From: Naematelia aurantialba
Taxonomy: Eukaryota > Basidiomycota > Tremellomycetes > Tremellales > Naemateliaceae
DNA length: 64,000 nt
Reading direction: 5' to 3'
NCBI GenBank assembly: GCA_021527695.1
Contig: JAKFAO010000001.1
Coordinates: forward strand, 2,418,001 to 2,482,000
How positions within the stretch are numbered: the stretch's first letter is position 1; each line of letters opens with the position of its first letter. Positions 25,150 to 37,083 of the stretch are shown piece by piece. Below the pieces are notes generated by a model. That model saw only the letters and a program-made list of their open reading frames with translations, had not been told where the DNA came from and did not search any database. Both the position numbers and the translations under genes were made by a program.

Positions 25150-28100
25150 ATGACATTGATCCATCGCAAGAAGAACAAGGACGCTGAGAACGGCGATGTT
25201 GAAGCAGAAAAGCAGCGTCAAGAAGCCGAAGAGCAAAAAAGTAGGTGTCAGCCTTGTCAGGACAAAGTGTTGACTCAGCTGTAGAGTATGAGGGGGACGA
25301 GTACGATGTACTGCTGCGATACGTCGCGGACCAACAGGAGAAGCTGAAGAGCCGACGGGGAGATGATGACGATGAGGACAAGGACGTCAAATACACTCGC
25401 AAATGGTACACACCATGGAAGAAGACGAAGATCGAGTCCAAGGAGAAGAAGGTCAGTTCATAGATCACCACTTTAGCTGGCTTTCAGCTAAAATTCGGCA
25501 GGTTCCAGAAGAATGGCTCAACACCGACCGACAGAAAGGGATCACCTCGTCGGAAGCTGAGGAGCGTCGCAAGACAGTGGGCTACAACGAGCTGCAAAGG
25601 TGAGCTCCTTGACAAGGACGTCTGTTGACTCGTAGTCCCACCGAGAACCAGTTCCTTAAGTTTATCTCCTATTTCCGTGGCCCCATCCTGTACGTTATGG
25701 AGCTTGCGGTACTCTTGGCTGCTGGTCTGCGGGACTGGATCGACTTTGGGGTCATCATCGGCATCTTGATGATGAACGCAATTGTGGGATGGTATCAGGA
25801 AAAGTGAGTCGAGAGTTGTTTATCAAGCCCATAGGTGTAACTGAACCACCTGCAGGCAAGCAGGAGATATCGTTGCGCAGCTCAAGGCTGGTATCGCCAT
25901 GAAGTGTACCGTCATTCGAGATGGAAAGGAGTCAGAGATTGAAGCGCGGGAACTGGTGCCTGGAGACATCATCATTCTTGAGGAAGGCTCGACCATCGCG
26001 GCTGACGCAAAGGTGAGCGAAGCGACCAGGCAGTAACTAACAGAGAAGATCCTCGGGGAGTACAGCGACAAGGACGGATCCAAGTCCAAGGGTATTCTTG
26101 ACAAGGTTGAAAAGTCCAAACAGCAAAAGAAGCAAGGCGGCGGCAACGCCGACGACTCTGATGACGACCACGATGGTCCAAACAAAGGTCCCTCGGTCTG
26201 CTCGGTCGACCAATCTGCCATCACTGGAGAATCGCTCGCCGTTGACAAGTTCATCGGGGATATCGCCTACTACACCTGTGGCGTTAAGCGAGGAAAATGT
26301 TATGGCATGGTGTCTGTAACGGCCAAGAACTCGTTTGTTGGGCGCACAGCAGCGTTGGTATCCAACTCGAACGAGAAGGGTCACTTCCAGATCGTCCTCG
26401 GCGGAATCGGTACAACGTGAGCTTCATGCTCTCCTACGACAATCTGCTGATTGAGGACAGTCTCCTCGTCTTGGTCATCGCTTTCATCTTTGCAGTGTGG
26501 ATTGGCGGTTTCTTCCGAGGCACTGGTATCGCGGAACCCTCGGAGAACAACTTGCTCGTCTACGCGCTTATCTTCCTCATCATCGGTGTGCCCGTCGGTC
26601 TCCCAGTGGTTACCACAACCACCTTGGCGGTCGGTGCTGCCTACCTCGCGAGACGAAAGGCTATCGTGCAGAAGCTTACCGCTATCGAGTCCCTTGCTGG
26701 TGTGGACATTCTGTGCTCGGATAAAACGGGAACTCTCACTGCTAATAAACTCTCTCTCAACGACCCATACATTGCACCGAACGTTGACCCGAACTGGTTC
26801 ATGGCGGTTGCCGTCCTAGCCTCCTCCCACAACGTCAAGCAGCTCGATCCGATTGACAAAGTCACTGTGGTTGGACTCAAGGTGCATTCCGTGATCAATT
26901 TGTGGCACGACTGTGCTGACTTGTCCAGGATTATCCCAAAGCACAAGAGATGCTCAGGAGTGGATGGACGACCCACAAGTTTACGCCATTCGATCCCGTG
27001 TCCAAACGTATCACCGCCGAGGTAGAGAAGGAAGGCAAGAGGTACACTTGTGCCAAGGGGGCCCCGAACGCGATCCTCAGGCTCAAGCAATTCGACCCAA
27101 ATACAGTTGCCGAATACCGTGCCCAGGCGCAAAATTTCGCAACTCGAGGCTTCCGATCACTCGGTGTCGCTGTTAAGCAGGACGGCAAAGACTGGGAGCT
27201 GCTCGGTATGCTTTGCATGTTTGATCCTCCTCGAGCCGACACGGCAAAGACTATTGGTGAAGCTCACGACCTGGGCATCCAGGTTAAAGTGAGTGGCAGC
27301 GTGGCGGCATGTCATGGTTGCTGACTCTGTTGCAGATGCTTACCGGCGACGCGGTGGCTATCGCTAAGGAAACCTGCAAACAACTCGGCCTCAAAACCAA
27401 CGTGTACGACTCGGAAAAGCTTATCGGGGGAGGTATGGCAGGCTCAGACATTCGTGACTTCGTCGAAGCGGCGGATGGATTCGCCGAAGTCTTCCCTGAA
27501 CACAAATACCAGGTCGTCAACCTGCTTCAAGAGCGTGGCCATCTTACCGCTATGACCGGCGATGGAGTGAATGACGCGCCGTCGCTTAAGAAGGCCGACT
27601 GTGGTATCGCTGTGGAAGGTGCATCTGACGCAGCGCGCACTGCGGCCGATGTCGTTTTCCTCGACGAGGGTCTGAGCACGATCATCACTGCTATCAAGGT
27701 GGCGCGACAGATTTTCCACAGAATGAAGGCTTATATCATTTACCGGTGAGTGGAGTGACAAACCAGTAGCACATGAACGAGCAACACGGCTAACGGACGT
27801 AGTATCGCACTTTGTGTCCACCTGCAAGTTTATCTCATGCTATCCATCTTGATCAAGAACGAAACCATTCGCGTGGATCTTGTTGTGTAAGTCGTTAACC
27901 TCTCTGGTCTGTCAAGTCCCTAATTGTCTCAGCTTCCTTGCGATCTTTGCCGATGTCGCCACCATTGCCATTGCGTACGACCGCGCGCCATACGCTCGTC
28001 AGCCCGTTGAATGGCAGCTTCCGAAAGTGTGGTTCATCTCGACTGTTATGGGACTTATGCTTGCTGCGGGCACTTGGATCATTCGAGGCACTCTTTATAT

Positions 28101-28932
28101 CGACGACGGCGGTATCATCCAGAACTTTGGTTCGGTTCAAGAGATTCTGTTCCTGGAGGTGGCGTTAACTGAGTCTTGGGTCATCTGTGAGTGTTCACTC
28201 TCGTTGCAGGGATGGAGCCTAACGGGAGCAGTCATCACTCGAATGGCCCAGGAGAAGGGTACTCCCAATGTGTTCCCGTCATGGCAACTAATCGGAGCTG
28301 TGCTTGGTGTCGATATCCTGTAAGTCTTTATCAGACGGGACACAGACAGGTGCTGAGTTACTAGTGCTACAATCTTTGCGCTCTTTGGCTGGATCTCTGG
28401 GCCGGCGGTTGAGCACGGCGGCTGGGTGGACATTGTCACCGTTGTCAAGATCTGGGGCTACTCGTTTGGTGTCACGATCATCATTCTCCTTGTCTGTGAG
28501 TTGTCGTTATTTAGTATTGCGCAAACTGGGCTGACAACTGCAGACCTGGTGCTGAACAAGATTTCGTGGCTTGACACACTTGGACGATCGAAGCGATCGA
28601 GCAAGAACGAGAAGCTAGAAAACTTCTTGACCGACTTGCAACGCCTGACTATTGTTCACGAGACAGATCATGGAGGATCGTACTACCGCTTTGCCTCTGG
28701 TTCTGCTAGTCCCAACAAGACTGGGCAGGACAGCGAGGAGCAGAAGAAGAATGACGGGGGTAAAGGCAAAGATGCGCAGGCAACAAACCAAGAAAAGGAC
28801 GCCAAGAAGGGCGACGACAAGAAAGCCGCTCAAGGTGATAAAGGGCTGAGTGACCATGCTGAGAAAGGCGGAGAGCACGAACTCAAGGATGGCGAGGATG
28901 ATACCAGCTCAAACGAGAAGGTGCAGGGATAA
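25150..28932 (+). CDS. PMA1: Plasma-membrane proton-pumping P-type ATPase
   Basis: Electrogenic H+ exporter that builds the plasma-membrane gradient; about 1,061 residues. Exons: 25150-25240, 25285-25451, 25502-25599, 25636-25803, 25856-26012, 26049-26416, 26461-26881, 26929-27288, 27336-27745, 27803-27886, 27933-28186, 28232-28319, 28365-28495, 28544-28932. Landmarks: [16 protein letters not shown], the actuator motif [20 protein letters not shown] in helix 4, the phosphorylation site DKTGTLT (Asp437), nucleotide-binding [21 protein letters not shown] and [20 protein letters not shown] charged insert of about 40 residues (near 233-272, [19 protein letters not shown]) sits in the actuator domain, and the C-tail is long and Lys/Asp rich beyond the autoinhibitory LQRLTIVHE segment. 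Introns are very short (36-57 nt). Confidence 0.97.
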
Positions 28933-29538
28933 CGCGTGCGTGTTACTCGCTGCTAGGTGATAGAAAGCACTGTAGTTATAATCTGCCCGCTAGGATTCGT
29001 GTACTGTGCATGGACATTTTGCACCCACCAGACAAAGCCAACAGGATGGAGCGCCGTGCATGCCTAGGCGTGCGCAATATATGGTACATGAGCGCAATCT
29101 AATAGCGAAGCATCAGTGCACCAGTGACGCTACGTACACAAGTGGCGACTCGAAGAATGGTACGCAAAACGCACAGAGAGAAAGAGCGCGCTGACTGTAA
29201 GCCTTCGTGAGCAATGTCCACGCGTAGCAAGACAGTATTCCGGCCCAGAGCGGCACTGGGGAGACCTAGTTTGTCAAAGAACCAAACGAGCCTGTCCTCG
29301 TCGGATTCAGATTTCGTTATGGCTGCGTACGCAGCTGCGAGACAGAGATGGTTCCGGTTACGATCAGCCGATTTTGGACCGATTTGTAGACATATATATT
29401 TACTCGATGACGTATCTCAAGCGAGCTCGGTCGAGACGAGTTTATCGGGGCGGGCGAAAGTGTATTGCGCTGGCGTCTCCTACTCTGGGTCTGGAAGAGG
29501 CGGAAGTGCGGACCTCTGCGGGGGAGGTTGGAAACGTG

Positions 29539-29612
29539 CCAACAAACAAGTGTGAGCGAGCAAGGACTGCGGCAGCCAACAAACAAGTGTGAGCGAGCGA
29601 CGACTGCGGCAG
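29539..29612. repeat. 37-bp tandem duplication
   Basis: Copies 29539-29575 and 29576-29612 share AACAAACAAGTGTGAGCGAG and the flanks ACTGCGGCAG, differing at two or three bases. Confidence 0.85.
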
Positions 29613-31049
29613 TTGAAGGTTGTGAGGATGAGAGTCTAGGAACGAGGTCCAGAGTATGGCTCTCGCAGCTTGTTGTGTTGCAAGGTACGATCGGCACATC
29701 AGCTGTCTCGGGCGTCGTCGCGCTGATTCCCGCCATTCAAGAGAGTTTCAAACATCGATCTAAATAATGATGCAGGCGGGTACGAGTCAAGCCAGGCTCC
29801 AGGCTCCACTTCGGAGCTCACGACTGCAGGTTCGGAGCTCACCGCCGGGCCTGGACCGAAGCCAAGGGCGCAAGGGCACAAAGGGGAAGGAGCAAGCGAG
29901 ATCTGGCGTAGATCTGCAGTGGTTCATTAACTGCCGCATGGGGCCGCTCGTATCTTCCGCTGGCCATAATTGGCTGGCGCTGCCTCGGGGGGTTTGCTGA
30001 GCCGCCACTCATTCGGACCCAATTCTTGCCTTTGCTCCTCTCCCGCTGTCTACCCCCTGGGCCATCTCTCTTTTTCCTCGTTCTCGTGCTTCTCGTGCTT
30101 GGCGCCTCTTGCGCTTGCTGAGCGAGTTTCACGTGAAACCTGGGAAAACAAAGAGCACGTCCCTGAACACGCACCAGGACAGAGAGGATGACGCTTCCCT
30201 GCCTCCCCGCCTCCCCGCACGGGGACGAGCCATGGATATATATATCATGTGTGTGATTGTGTGGCAAGACCGAGTCGAGTGTGAGCGTTCGTCATTTGAC
30301 AATTATACTGGAGCTCGACTCTTTACGAGTCCGTCACACGACTTGCACTGTACCTCGCCTCGTGCTCGACGACGAGCTCCGCCCGCGCACGCTTCTCCCT
30401 GCCCAAGCGTGTACCCCGCCTAAGCTTCAGCCTCTGCCTAAGCTTCTTCTCACGCGCGTCGTGAGGGCTTTCGCGGGCACAGGCTGCTGGGCCGGGACTT
30501 CGGTTTCTCGCCGCCCTCGCCAACCGAGCACGAGTCGAAACACCCGCGGCACCTGCTCGCGGCACCTGCTCTCGCTGGGCCGTCCGTCCCCTCGCGCGTT
30601 GCCCCTCGCACTGTTAGTTGCAGAGTGCGCAGCTGGTCGTGTGAGCGCATTTACACGCAAAGTTTTAGCCTGTTCCCAGTCCCAGAAAACCGCGAGCAGT
30701 TGTCCAGATTCCGACGAACGTGCGCCACTCCCGCCAATTGCGCTATCGACGGCTATCGACGGGGTCAAACGCCTGATTTTGCCTCGATCGGGCAATTCTA
30801 CACCCCCAGGTGAGTGACTAGAGTGCCTGCACTCGAGGGTTACGAGAATCGACGACGTACGTCTGTATTGTTCCTGAGAAAGGAGGGAGGGGGCAAGAGT
30901 GGGGGGGAGCCGGGGGGGCGCGGCGGCGGCTGACCATGTGCATTCTCTCCTTTTCCTCCCTCGGTGCCTGCACTAGGAGCACGGGACATTTTTGTTCAGG
31001 TCCCAAGGGGGTGGAGAGATACGCCGAGAGTCGCCACTGCCACGTTTTC

Positions 31050-31460
31050 CCTCGTTCCCGACTTTTGCCTCTTCCCTGCACCCTTCCCTCGTTCACCGTT
31101 CCTTTCCTCTTTCCCTCTTGCCCTCCTCTCTCCCTATCTCCATTTCTCTTTTGCCCTCTGTCCCTCCCTCCCCTCCTTCTCCTCCCCCCCCTCCTTCTCC
31201 TCCCCCCCCCTTCCCCCCCCTCCTCCCCCAACCATTCAGATCTCCCACTCACATTCCTCCTTGCCTTCTCCCTCCGACGAGGTTGTTACTACCCACTAAT
31301 TCCACGACCCTGCACATACGCATCTCACCACCCATCGCCACCTCCTCACCATCGGCTCCTCCCCCTCTTTCTTCTCCTTCTCTTTCCTCGCACGTCCTCT
31401 TGCTCCAACACGACGCCATCCTCACCACGCCTCGCCTTCTCACCCTCCTACGCACCCCCG
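31050..31460 (+). repeat. Long pyrimidine-rich low-complexity tract
   Basis: Nearly all C and T on the plus strand, with runs such as CTCCCCCCCCTTCCCCCCCC near 31200. Such tracts occur in fungal promoters and leaders upstream of constitutive genes; here it lies about 1 kb before the bZIP start. Confidence 0.8.
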
Positions 31461-32400
31461 CATCGGAGCAGACGCAGTCTAACCACCGCGTAGGGCGGTG
31501 TTCGTTGGCATCCCATCCGGCGGTTAGCTGATCGAGCGACCACGATCCAGATCTCCCATCCCGTCCTAATTATCCTCGTGGTCTCGCTTTTCGCCGCTGG
31601 ACCGACACCCGCTCTCACCACCAGCCTGTTGGGCAGCGTGGACGACAGGGTGCCCGTCGCAAGTCGAGGCGTCCTCGTACCAGCCAATATTCCCCCCGAA
31701 TACACTTCGGGCCACTGCCGAACCTAGCGAGCGAAGCGACATAATCCCCCGCTGACCTGCTCCGCTTGGCAGTTTCGGACCTGCCGTCCATTTTTTTTAA
31801 AGCCAGCTGGGAGATACATACGACACCTGTTTTTCTTCCAGATCCCCCATCGCGGTTGAGGCATCATTTAATCTTCAAACCCACTTCCCTCGCCATCCCC
31901 CTCGCTCATCTTGGGGACCGACCCGACGCCGACGACCTGCGGGTCCACCGGCGACTCGCATCCGACATCAGCCGTCAAGCGGGCCGTCGACCCCCAAAAA
32001 GACATACACGCCCACAGGTGTAAAAAGGCGTCCAGTCTCTTGCGTCGTGACTAGCCCCTTACTGGAGCCGTACCCACAATACGACTCTTTAAACTGGTCT
32101 ACTTCGCTGGAACTGCAGATCCCTCCTCGTGTCTCGCAAAAGTCTGGGACCCGAGGTAATCAAGGGATACCACCAAGGAGAAGATCTGTGTGTGAGTCGG
32201 GCTTTGTTCTCCCAAGCGACGTTCCTGCAACAACCGCTCACTCCGGACAACCGTCTGCGACCGACCCCACCTCCTGGAGCCAATCGCCATGGATGTACTA
32301 ATCTCCACCTTAGGGGGCCTTGTCCCATCACTTTTTACGTGACCTTTACCCCACTCCACCGTTGCCCACCATTTCACTGCCACTGCCAGCACCGTATACC

Positions 32401-33508
32401 ATGGAACCCAACTGGGTAAGTACCCAAGCTTGTTCTTCTGGTTTGGACTGATCCCTGTCAGCACTCCCAGGGGTTCTACCCTTACTACCCCCCCGATCCT
32501 ACACGATCTGCCTCGTCCCAATCAGATCGACCCGGAGCGTCCACATCCACGTCGCCAAATCATGAAGATGAGTCTACGCGTCGGCGAGCTGTGACGCAGC
32601 CGGGTACCTTCTTGCCCCCACCCCCACCACATACCGCCACCGCTACGCAATCCTCCTCCAGTGGTATGAACCTGCCCCCGTTCAACCAGGCGTTCTACCC
32701 TCCATATCACTCTAGCTCGAGCAGCGCGACCCAGGGATTTCCTTACTCCCCTCACGCATTTAGTGGTGGCCAGGGCCAAGGATATGGCGCTCACTACCCC
32801 GTGACGAGCCCAGCCATGTCTGCTCCTCCTCTCCCCAGCTCTCATCGCCAACCATATCCTCACGGTTACGAGCAGTCACCAAGAATAGGCGGCAGTGGAC
32901 CGTATTCCTCGTCTCCGGGCATGCGGCATCTGTCACCGACATCACCGACAACGCATATCGCTCCACCCGGCTTGACAGCATCGTCCGGCAGCACCTCGTC
33001 GTCGTCTTATCCCTCTGCCCAGCGTTCCTCGGCCACTTTGCCCAAGAACAAGCGGCGCAGCGGATCGGCCAGTCAGTCCGCCGAGAGCTGGGACGAAGGC
33101 GACCGGACCGGTCGTGAAGACGACGAGCAGCCTTGGGGTATGCCCCAAGAAGAATACAAAGCGCTCAATCCTCGGGACAAGAAGCAAGTCAGGAATCGTA
33201 TTGGAGCGCGTCGGTTCCGTGCAAAACGGAAAGGTGAGTCGCTCATCCACAATCTTTTCATTGTGCTACAAAGACTGATAGTGCTCCCTCAAGACTATGT
33301 AGCAAATATCGAAACGAGTCTGAGAGTCCGGGATGACGAGATTGCCTCGCTCAAGGGGCAAGTCGAGGCGCATCGGACTGAGATCAACGATCTTCGGTCA
33401 CGGTTAGGGATGCCAGCTCTGCCTCCTCCACCGGATGCGGGGCTAGGGTTGAATGTGTCGCAAGCCGGCGGAAGTGAGGGATCTGCCTGGGAAGAACGGA
33501 AGGATTAG
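32401..33508 (+). CDS. bZIP transcription factor
   Basis: Nuclear DNA-binding regulator of about 333 residues. Exons: 32401-32415, 32462-33233, 33294-33508. The long N-terminal part is Ser/Pro/Tyr/Gln-rich and disordered. Then come WGMPQEEYKALNPRDKKQ, the basic region RNRIGARRFRAKRK (N-x7-R contact pattern) and a short zipper-like helix YVANIETSLRVRDDEIASLK. The second intron (60 nt) is a multiple of three, so retention would not shift the frame but would split basic region from zipper. I used acceptor CTCAAG at 33293, giving KRKDYVANIE as in fungal relatives of the form RRKEYI; acceptor 33302 would remove DYV. The first coding exon is only 15 nt. Specific orthology (stress, nitrogen or UPR regulator) is not decidable. 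Confidence 0.85.
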
Positions 33509-33872
33509 ACCCGAAGCGGCGGCGGCAAGTTTGTGTGTTTGTTTTGGTGGAGGATCATGACGGTGGATATCCTGGTTTGTTGAATCACACGATTGTCTGG
33601 GCGTGTTGAAGGACCGCAGGGTCTTGGCAGATGACCCGTATGAGTTGTGCACCTTATACCAGGGCATGCTAGATTCTGGTGTGTGGCTTGCGAAGCTTGG
33701 TGATAAGATTGGCTGTAAGGTTCCGGCACGAACGCTTAAACAGAGTTTTCGTCCTTTGGCACAATTGATAGCTGCTCGTCAATCTGTCCTGCTCGTCGAT
33801 CTTTTCTGTGCATCTCATTATCGAGAAAGGACGTCAACTGATATCTTGTCCTTTATCTAGACAAGGGTGGAG
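33509..33872. other. Intergenic region, no supported gene
   Basis: 364 bases between the bZIP stop and the thioesterase start; an 85-codon frame at 33603-33860 has no support. Confidence 0.4.
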
Positions 33873-35214
33873 ATGCGGACTCCGACGCCAGCTGACCAGG
33901 CGCTGTGGCAGGGGGTGTTGAAGAACGTTCCTCTCGACCTGGTGCTGTTGCCCTATCTGTCCAGACCGGCTGCAGCTGCGGCTGCGTCGAGCGATTCGGC
34001 GTCTGCATCATCAGCAGCTACATACGTAGAGGCAGCGGCAGGGTCAGAGGCCGGGGCAGCGGGGGCGACAGCGACACAGATAGAGGCAGCGGTTGGGTCG
34101 GAATGGGGCGTGGGAACGCAATCTGGCGCGAGGCAAGGTGAAGCTCAAGGCCAAGATCAAGGGTATCTGGAGCTGGTGGAAATGGACGAATTGCCGCACC
34201 TTGCGCCCGCTCAAGGTGGGGCACGAGGGCCAGGCGGGAGGAAGGGCTATGAGGGGTGGAAAATGCGATTCAAGGGGCGAGTCTTGCCTGGTGAGCGTTT
34301 CTTCCAAGCGTATCGTGTTCTGTCACCTACCATCTTCCGTCGTCGATCATGTTCCATTACCTGTCGTCTTCCATCACCTACCTTCTTCCATCACCTGTCA
34401 TCTTCCATCAACAAATCATCTTCCATCACCGATCATGTTCCATCACGATGTGTTTCACCACCTGTCATGTTTCATCACCTCTCCTGTTTCATCACCTATC
34501 GCAAGGACGTCGCGGGCGCCGGGTCGTGCCTTTGTTCCTGTCGGGCCTTGTGGATGGGGGTTCTGGGGACGTGTGGTGGCCAGGTGCGAGAAGCGGTGTG
34601 TGATGTGCGAGATGCGAGGTCGCACTGTCCTGGGACGCGCTGACCATCGGCAGAGTGGGGCAACGGGTCAGGGAACATGCATGGTGCAGCGACGGCGTTC
34701 TTGGTCGACACGTGAGTTCGCTCGGCCGGGTACTCGTGCTTCCTGCTTCCCCCGCCTTTGCTGACGTCCCCTCTTGTAGATGCACGTCTGCCGCGCTGAT
34801 CTCCCTGCATACCGACAGCTTCTGGAATGCGCCCATGCTCGGCGGCGTGAGCTTGGCTCTCGACGTGCAATACTACCATCCCGCCCCGGTGTAAGTTGGG
34901 CTCAACCCCCCTCGCCTCTCATTCCCCTTCGAAAGCCACACGGCCTGGCGCTCCATCTGCTGCGTTGGACTTGCACGCAAATGGCGAGAAATGGACACTA
35001 ACGCGCAAAGGGGCACAAACCTCATTATCGACGTCGAGGTCAATCGGCTCAGCTACACCCTGGCCAACTTGACATGCCATGTACGTGCTCCCGCCTACCA
35101 GCGACCCGTCTGCCGACTAGTTCAACACAGATCCGAGACACCAACGGCAAAGTCCTGGCTTTGGGTACACATATCAAGGCGTGGCGGCCGCTGCGGAACA
35201 AGGGCAAACTATGA
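33873..35214 (+). CDS. Hotdog-fold thioesterase (PaaI/ACOT13-like)
   Basis: Acyl-CoA thioesterase-like protein, about 246 residues. Exons: 33873-34290, 34654-34711, 34780-34890, 35011-35080, 35131-35214. The C-terminal half is a classic hotdog domain: EWGNGSGNMHGAATAFLVDT (active-site HGG-like segment), PMLGGVSLALDVQYYHPAPVG, VNRLSYTLANLTCHIRDTNG and LALGTHIKAWRP. The N-terminal 140 residues hold an Ala-rich repeat-like stretch (residues 34-75) not seen in the core family. The first intron is 363 nt, a multiple of three, and made of short CATCACCT-type repeats. The chosen ATG gives MRTPTPADQALWQGVLKNVP; no earlier in-frame ATG was found nearby. Substrate unknown. Confidence 0.85.
34300..34505 (+). 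repeat. TTCCATCACCT-type short repeats within an intron
   Basis: More than ten imperfect copies of a 14-18 nt unit containing TTCCATCACC or TTTCATCACC fill the first intron of the thioesterase gene. Confidence 0.8.
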
Positions 35215-35394
35215 CATGCATCCGGTGCCACGAATTGTGCTGATAGCCGCGGATCTGCTCTGGTCGGCGTGGGCCATGCGCTGTTAAGAAATGCAGTAGA
35301 TGCAGTCGGGGCTGACCAAAGAAACAATTGAATGTATCGAGATTATATAAGAGCGTCAGATTCGTGGACAGCCTCCGAGAGTGACCCGCCCGGC

Positions 35395-36729
35395 CTAGTC
35401 GCCATCACTCTCGTCCCCAGCCACGAGACCACGCCGTCGTCGCTCCTCTTCCTCCTCTTCGCGCCGCCGCTCGGCCTCTCGTTCCGCGCGCGTATACTTG
35501 GACATGTCAACCTCGGCCGCGCCTTCTTCGTACAGCCCCTCGTCGGACGTTGCGAGTGTTTGTGAAGTCTCGAACAGCTTTTTCCCTGCGTGGATGAGCG
35601 GCGCTTCTGCTTCTTGGCGTTTCCAGCAACAAAAGACCAGGACAAGGTGGGGCCGCCCGGACCGTGGTGAGAGACTTACCACTTGGCCGGTCTTTCCGCT
35701 TCTTCCACTCGTCCCGCTCTTTCGGTGGCATGCCCTTTATCCGCTCCTCCTCCTCGCGCGCCCGTTTCTCCGCAAGCTCCCGCGCAAATGCCTTGCGCCA
35801 GGCGTCGTATCTCTCCGGCGTGAGTGGGGTACCCCGTGTCTTTCTCGCTTCTATCTGCGCGTGTATCAGTCATAGGCATGCAAGATGATGGGAGCAGTTG
35901 GAGAGGCAGACAGCGCTAGCGCCCCCGCCCGTCCGACCCCCTCGCGAGAGTGATAGATCACGCACCTCTTCGTATTCTTTCGCCCGCCGTTCGTCCTCCT
36001 CTGCCTCCTGCCGTATCCGGGCCGCAATGATGCCCGAGAGCGCCTCTCGCGCTGCCGAAGCAATGGTAAACGTCATGGCCATGCCTATACTCTCTTCTGC
36101 CTGCACAACGTCGATGAGTGGCCTGTGCTGCCAGCCGCCAATCAAGGTATCAGACATACAAGTGTCCGTAACGAGCCCAAAACATCCTCCGCCTCTCGCT
36201 CACTGAGCTCTCCAGAGTCCTCGTCGATCGCCTCAAAAGAGAGGTCGGGGATCATATCTGGATAAGTTGGCGGGTAGGCAATGACGAGGTGCAATGTGAC
36301 TGGTGCATTCAGCCTCGCTCAGTCCGAAATGGTGCTCCAGCACCGCAGCGCCACGTACGGGGATAGGACGTGGACGGTTCTTCAGGCTCCACACGGATCT
36401 TGACATGGCGTTCGTCGATTTCTGTAAGCTTGTAAGCTTCGTCCAAAGGAGGCCGATGGAGTCAAGCTATAACGCTGAAACTTACTTTCCAGCTCGTCAG
36501 GGAAGATGGACTCCAGGACCTAGAGCGTTTAACAGTCAGCCTCACTCGCTGCCGACCGCCAACGCGCTTCCCGAACAGGAGAGAAGCGAGGTGAGGCACA
36601 CGGCTCGCCGAGGGCAGTGGGACATACCTCAAACTCCTCTTCCAGGATCGCTTGGAAGTCTGTACGCATGCATCAGCAAAGACAACACTCTGCACTGTGC
36701 ACCACGAGTCGTGGGAGCTCACCAGCCAT
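35395..36729 (-). CDS. GIR2: RWD-domain protein, Gir2/RWDD1-like (DRG partner)
   Basis: Cytoplasmic RWD protein, about 264 residues, that in yeast binds Gcn1 and the DRG GTPase Rbg2. Exons in transcript order: 36729-36723, 36659-36628, 36519-36486, 36421-36355, 36313-36160, 36100-35966, 35854-35680, 35585-35395. The RWD domain starts MADFQAILEEEFEVLESIFP and includes LHLVIAYPPTYPDMIPDLSF; a helical DRG-binding region follows: TPLTPERYDAWRKAF, GMPPKERDEWKKRKDRPSG and KLFETSQTLATSDE. The tail is rich in Glu and Arg. The first coding exon is only 7 nt. The donor at 36354 (GTGGCG) is weak, but it is the one that preserves frame into LNAPVTLHL. Confidence 0.9.
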
Positions 36730-37083
36730 GTCTGCCAGATAGCGTGGATGTATCAAGTCAATGTGCTGGACCAGACAACGGACGGGATGTTTCGTGTAGG
36801 TCACGTGGTCCAGCATTGATGCAAGTAACGTAGCTGTTTCAAGTCTACCATTGCCATATGCTCGTCCACATCAGATGCTGCTTGTCCACGGCTCCCACAC
36901 GATGATGATCGCATTCCAGTCCTAGAGTCCCACGTCTGAACCCTGCCGAGCGACGCATGCAAGAAAGGTGTATCGATGGTCCAATGACTCTATTGAATTC
37001 TTTGTCCTGCGGCGGGTCCGAGCGTAGCCTCACCGAGATTCATGCCTTCCCTTACCACCACCCGTCGATATCGACAATAATGC
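36730..37083. other. Intergenic region between GIR2 and the amidohydrolase gene
   Basis: 354 bases; GIR2 promoter and amidohydrolase 3' end. Nothing else recognised. Confidence 0.4.

Larger units (their letters stand above)
28933..32400. other. 3.5 kb gene-poor region upstream of the bZIP gene
   Basis: No convincing gene on either strand. Contents: a 37-bp imperfect tandem duplication (29539-29612), a strongly pyrimidine-rich stretch on the plus strand (about 31050-31460), and several candidate splice sites in 31500-32390 that suggest a long spliced leader for the bZIP gene. Reading frames seen here are biased by low-complexity composition. Confidence 0.45.

Noticed and set aside
31050..31531. 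Pro/Ser-rich frames in the pyrimidine tract (up to 185 codons)
   Set aside because: All plus frames stay open because the sequence is C/T only; this is compositional, not coding.
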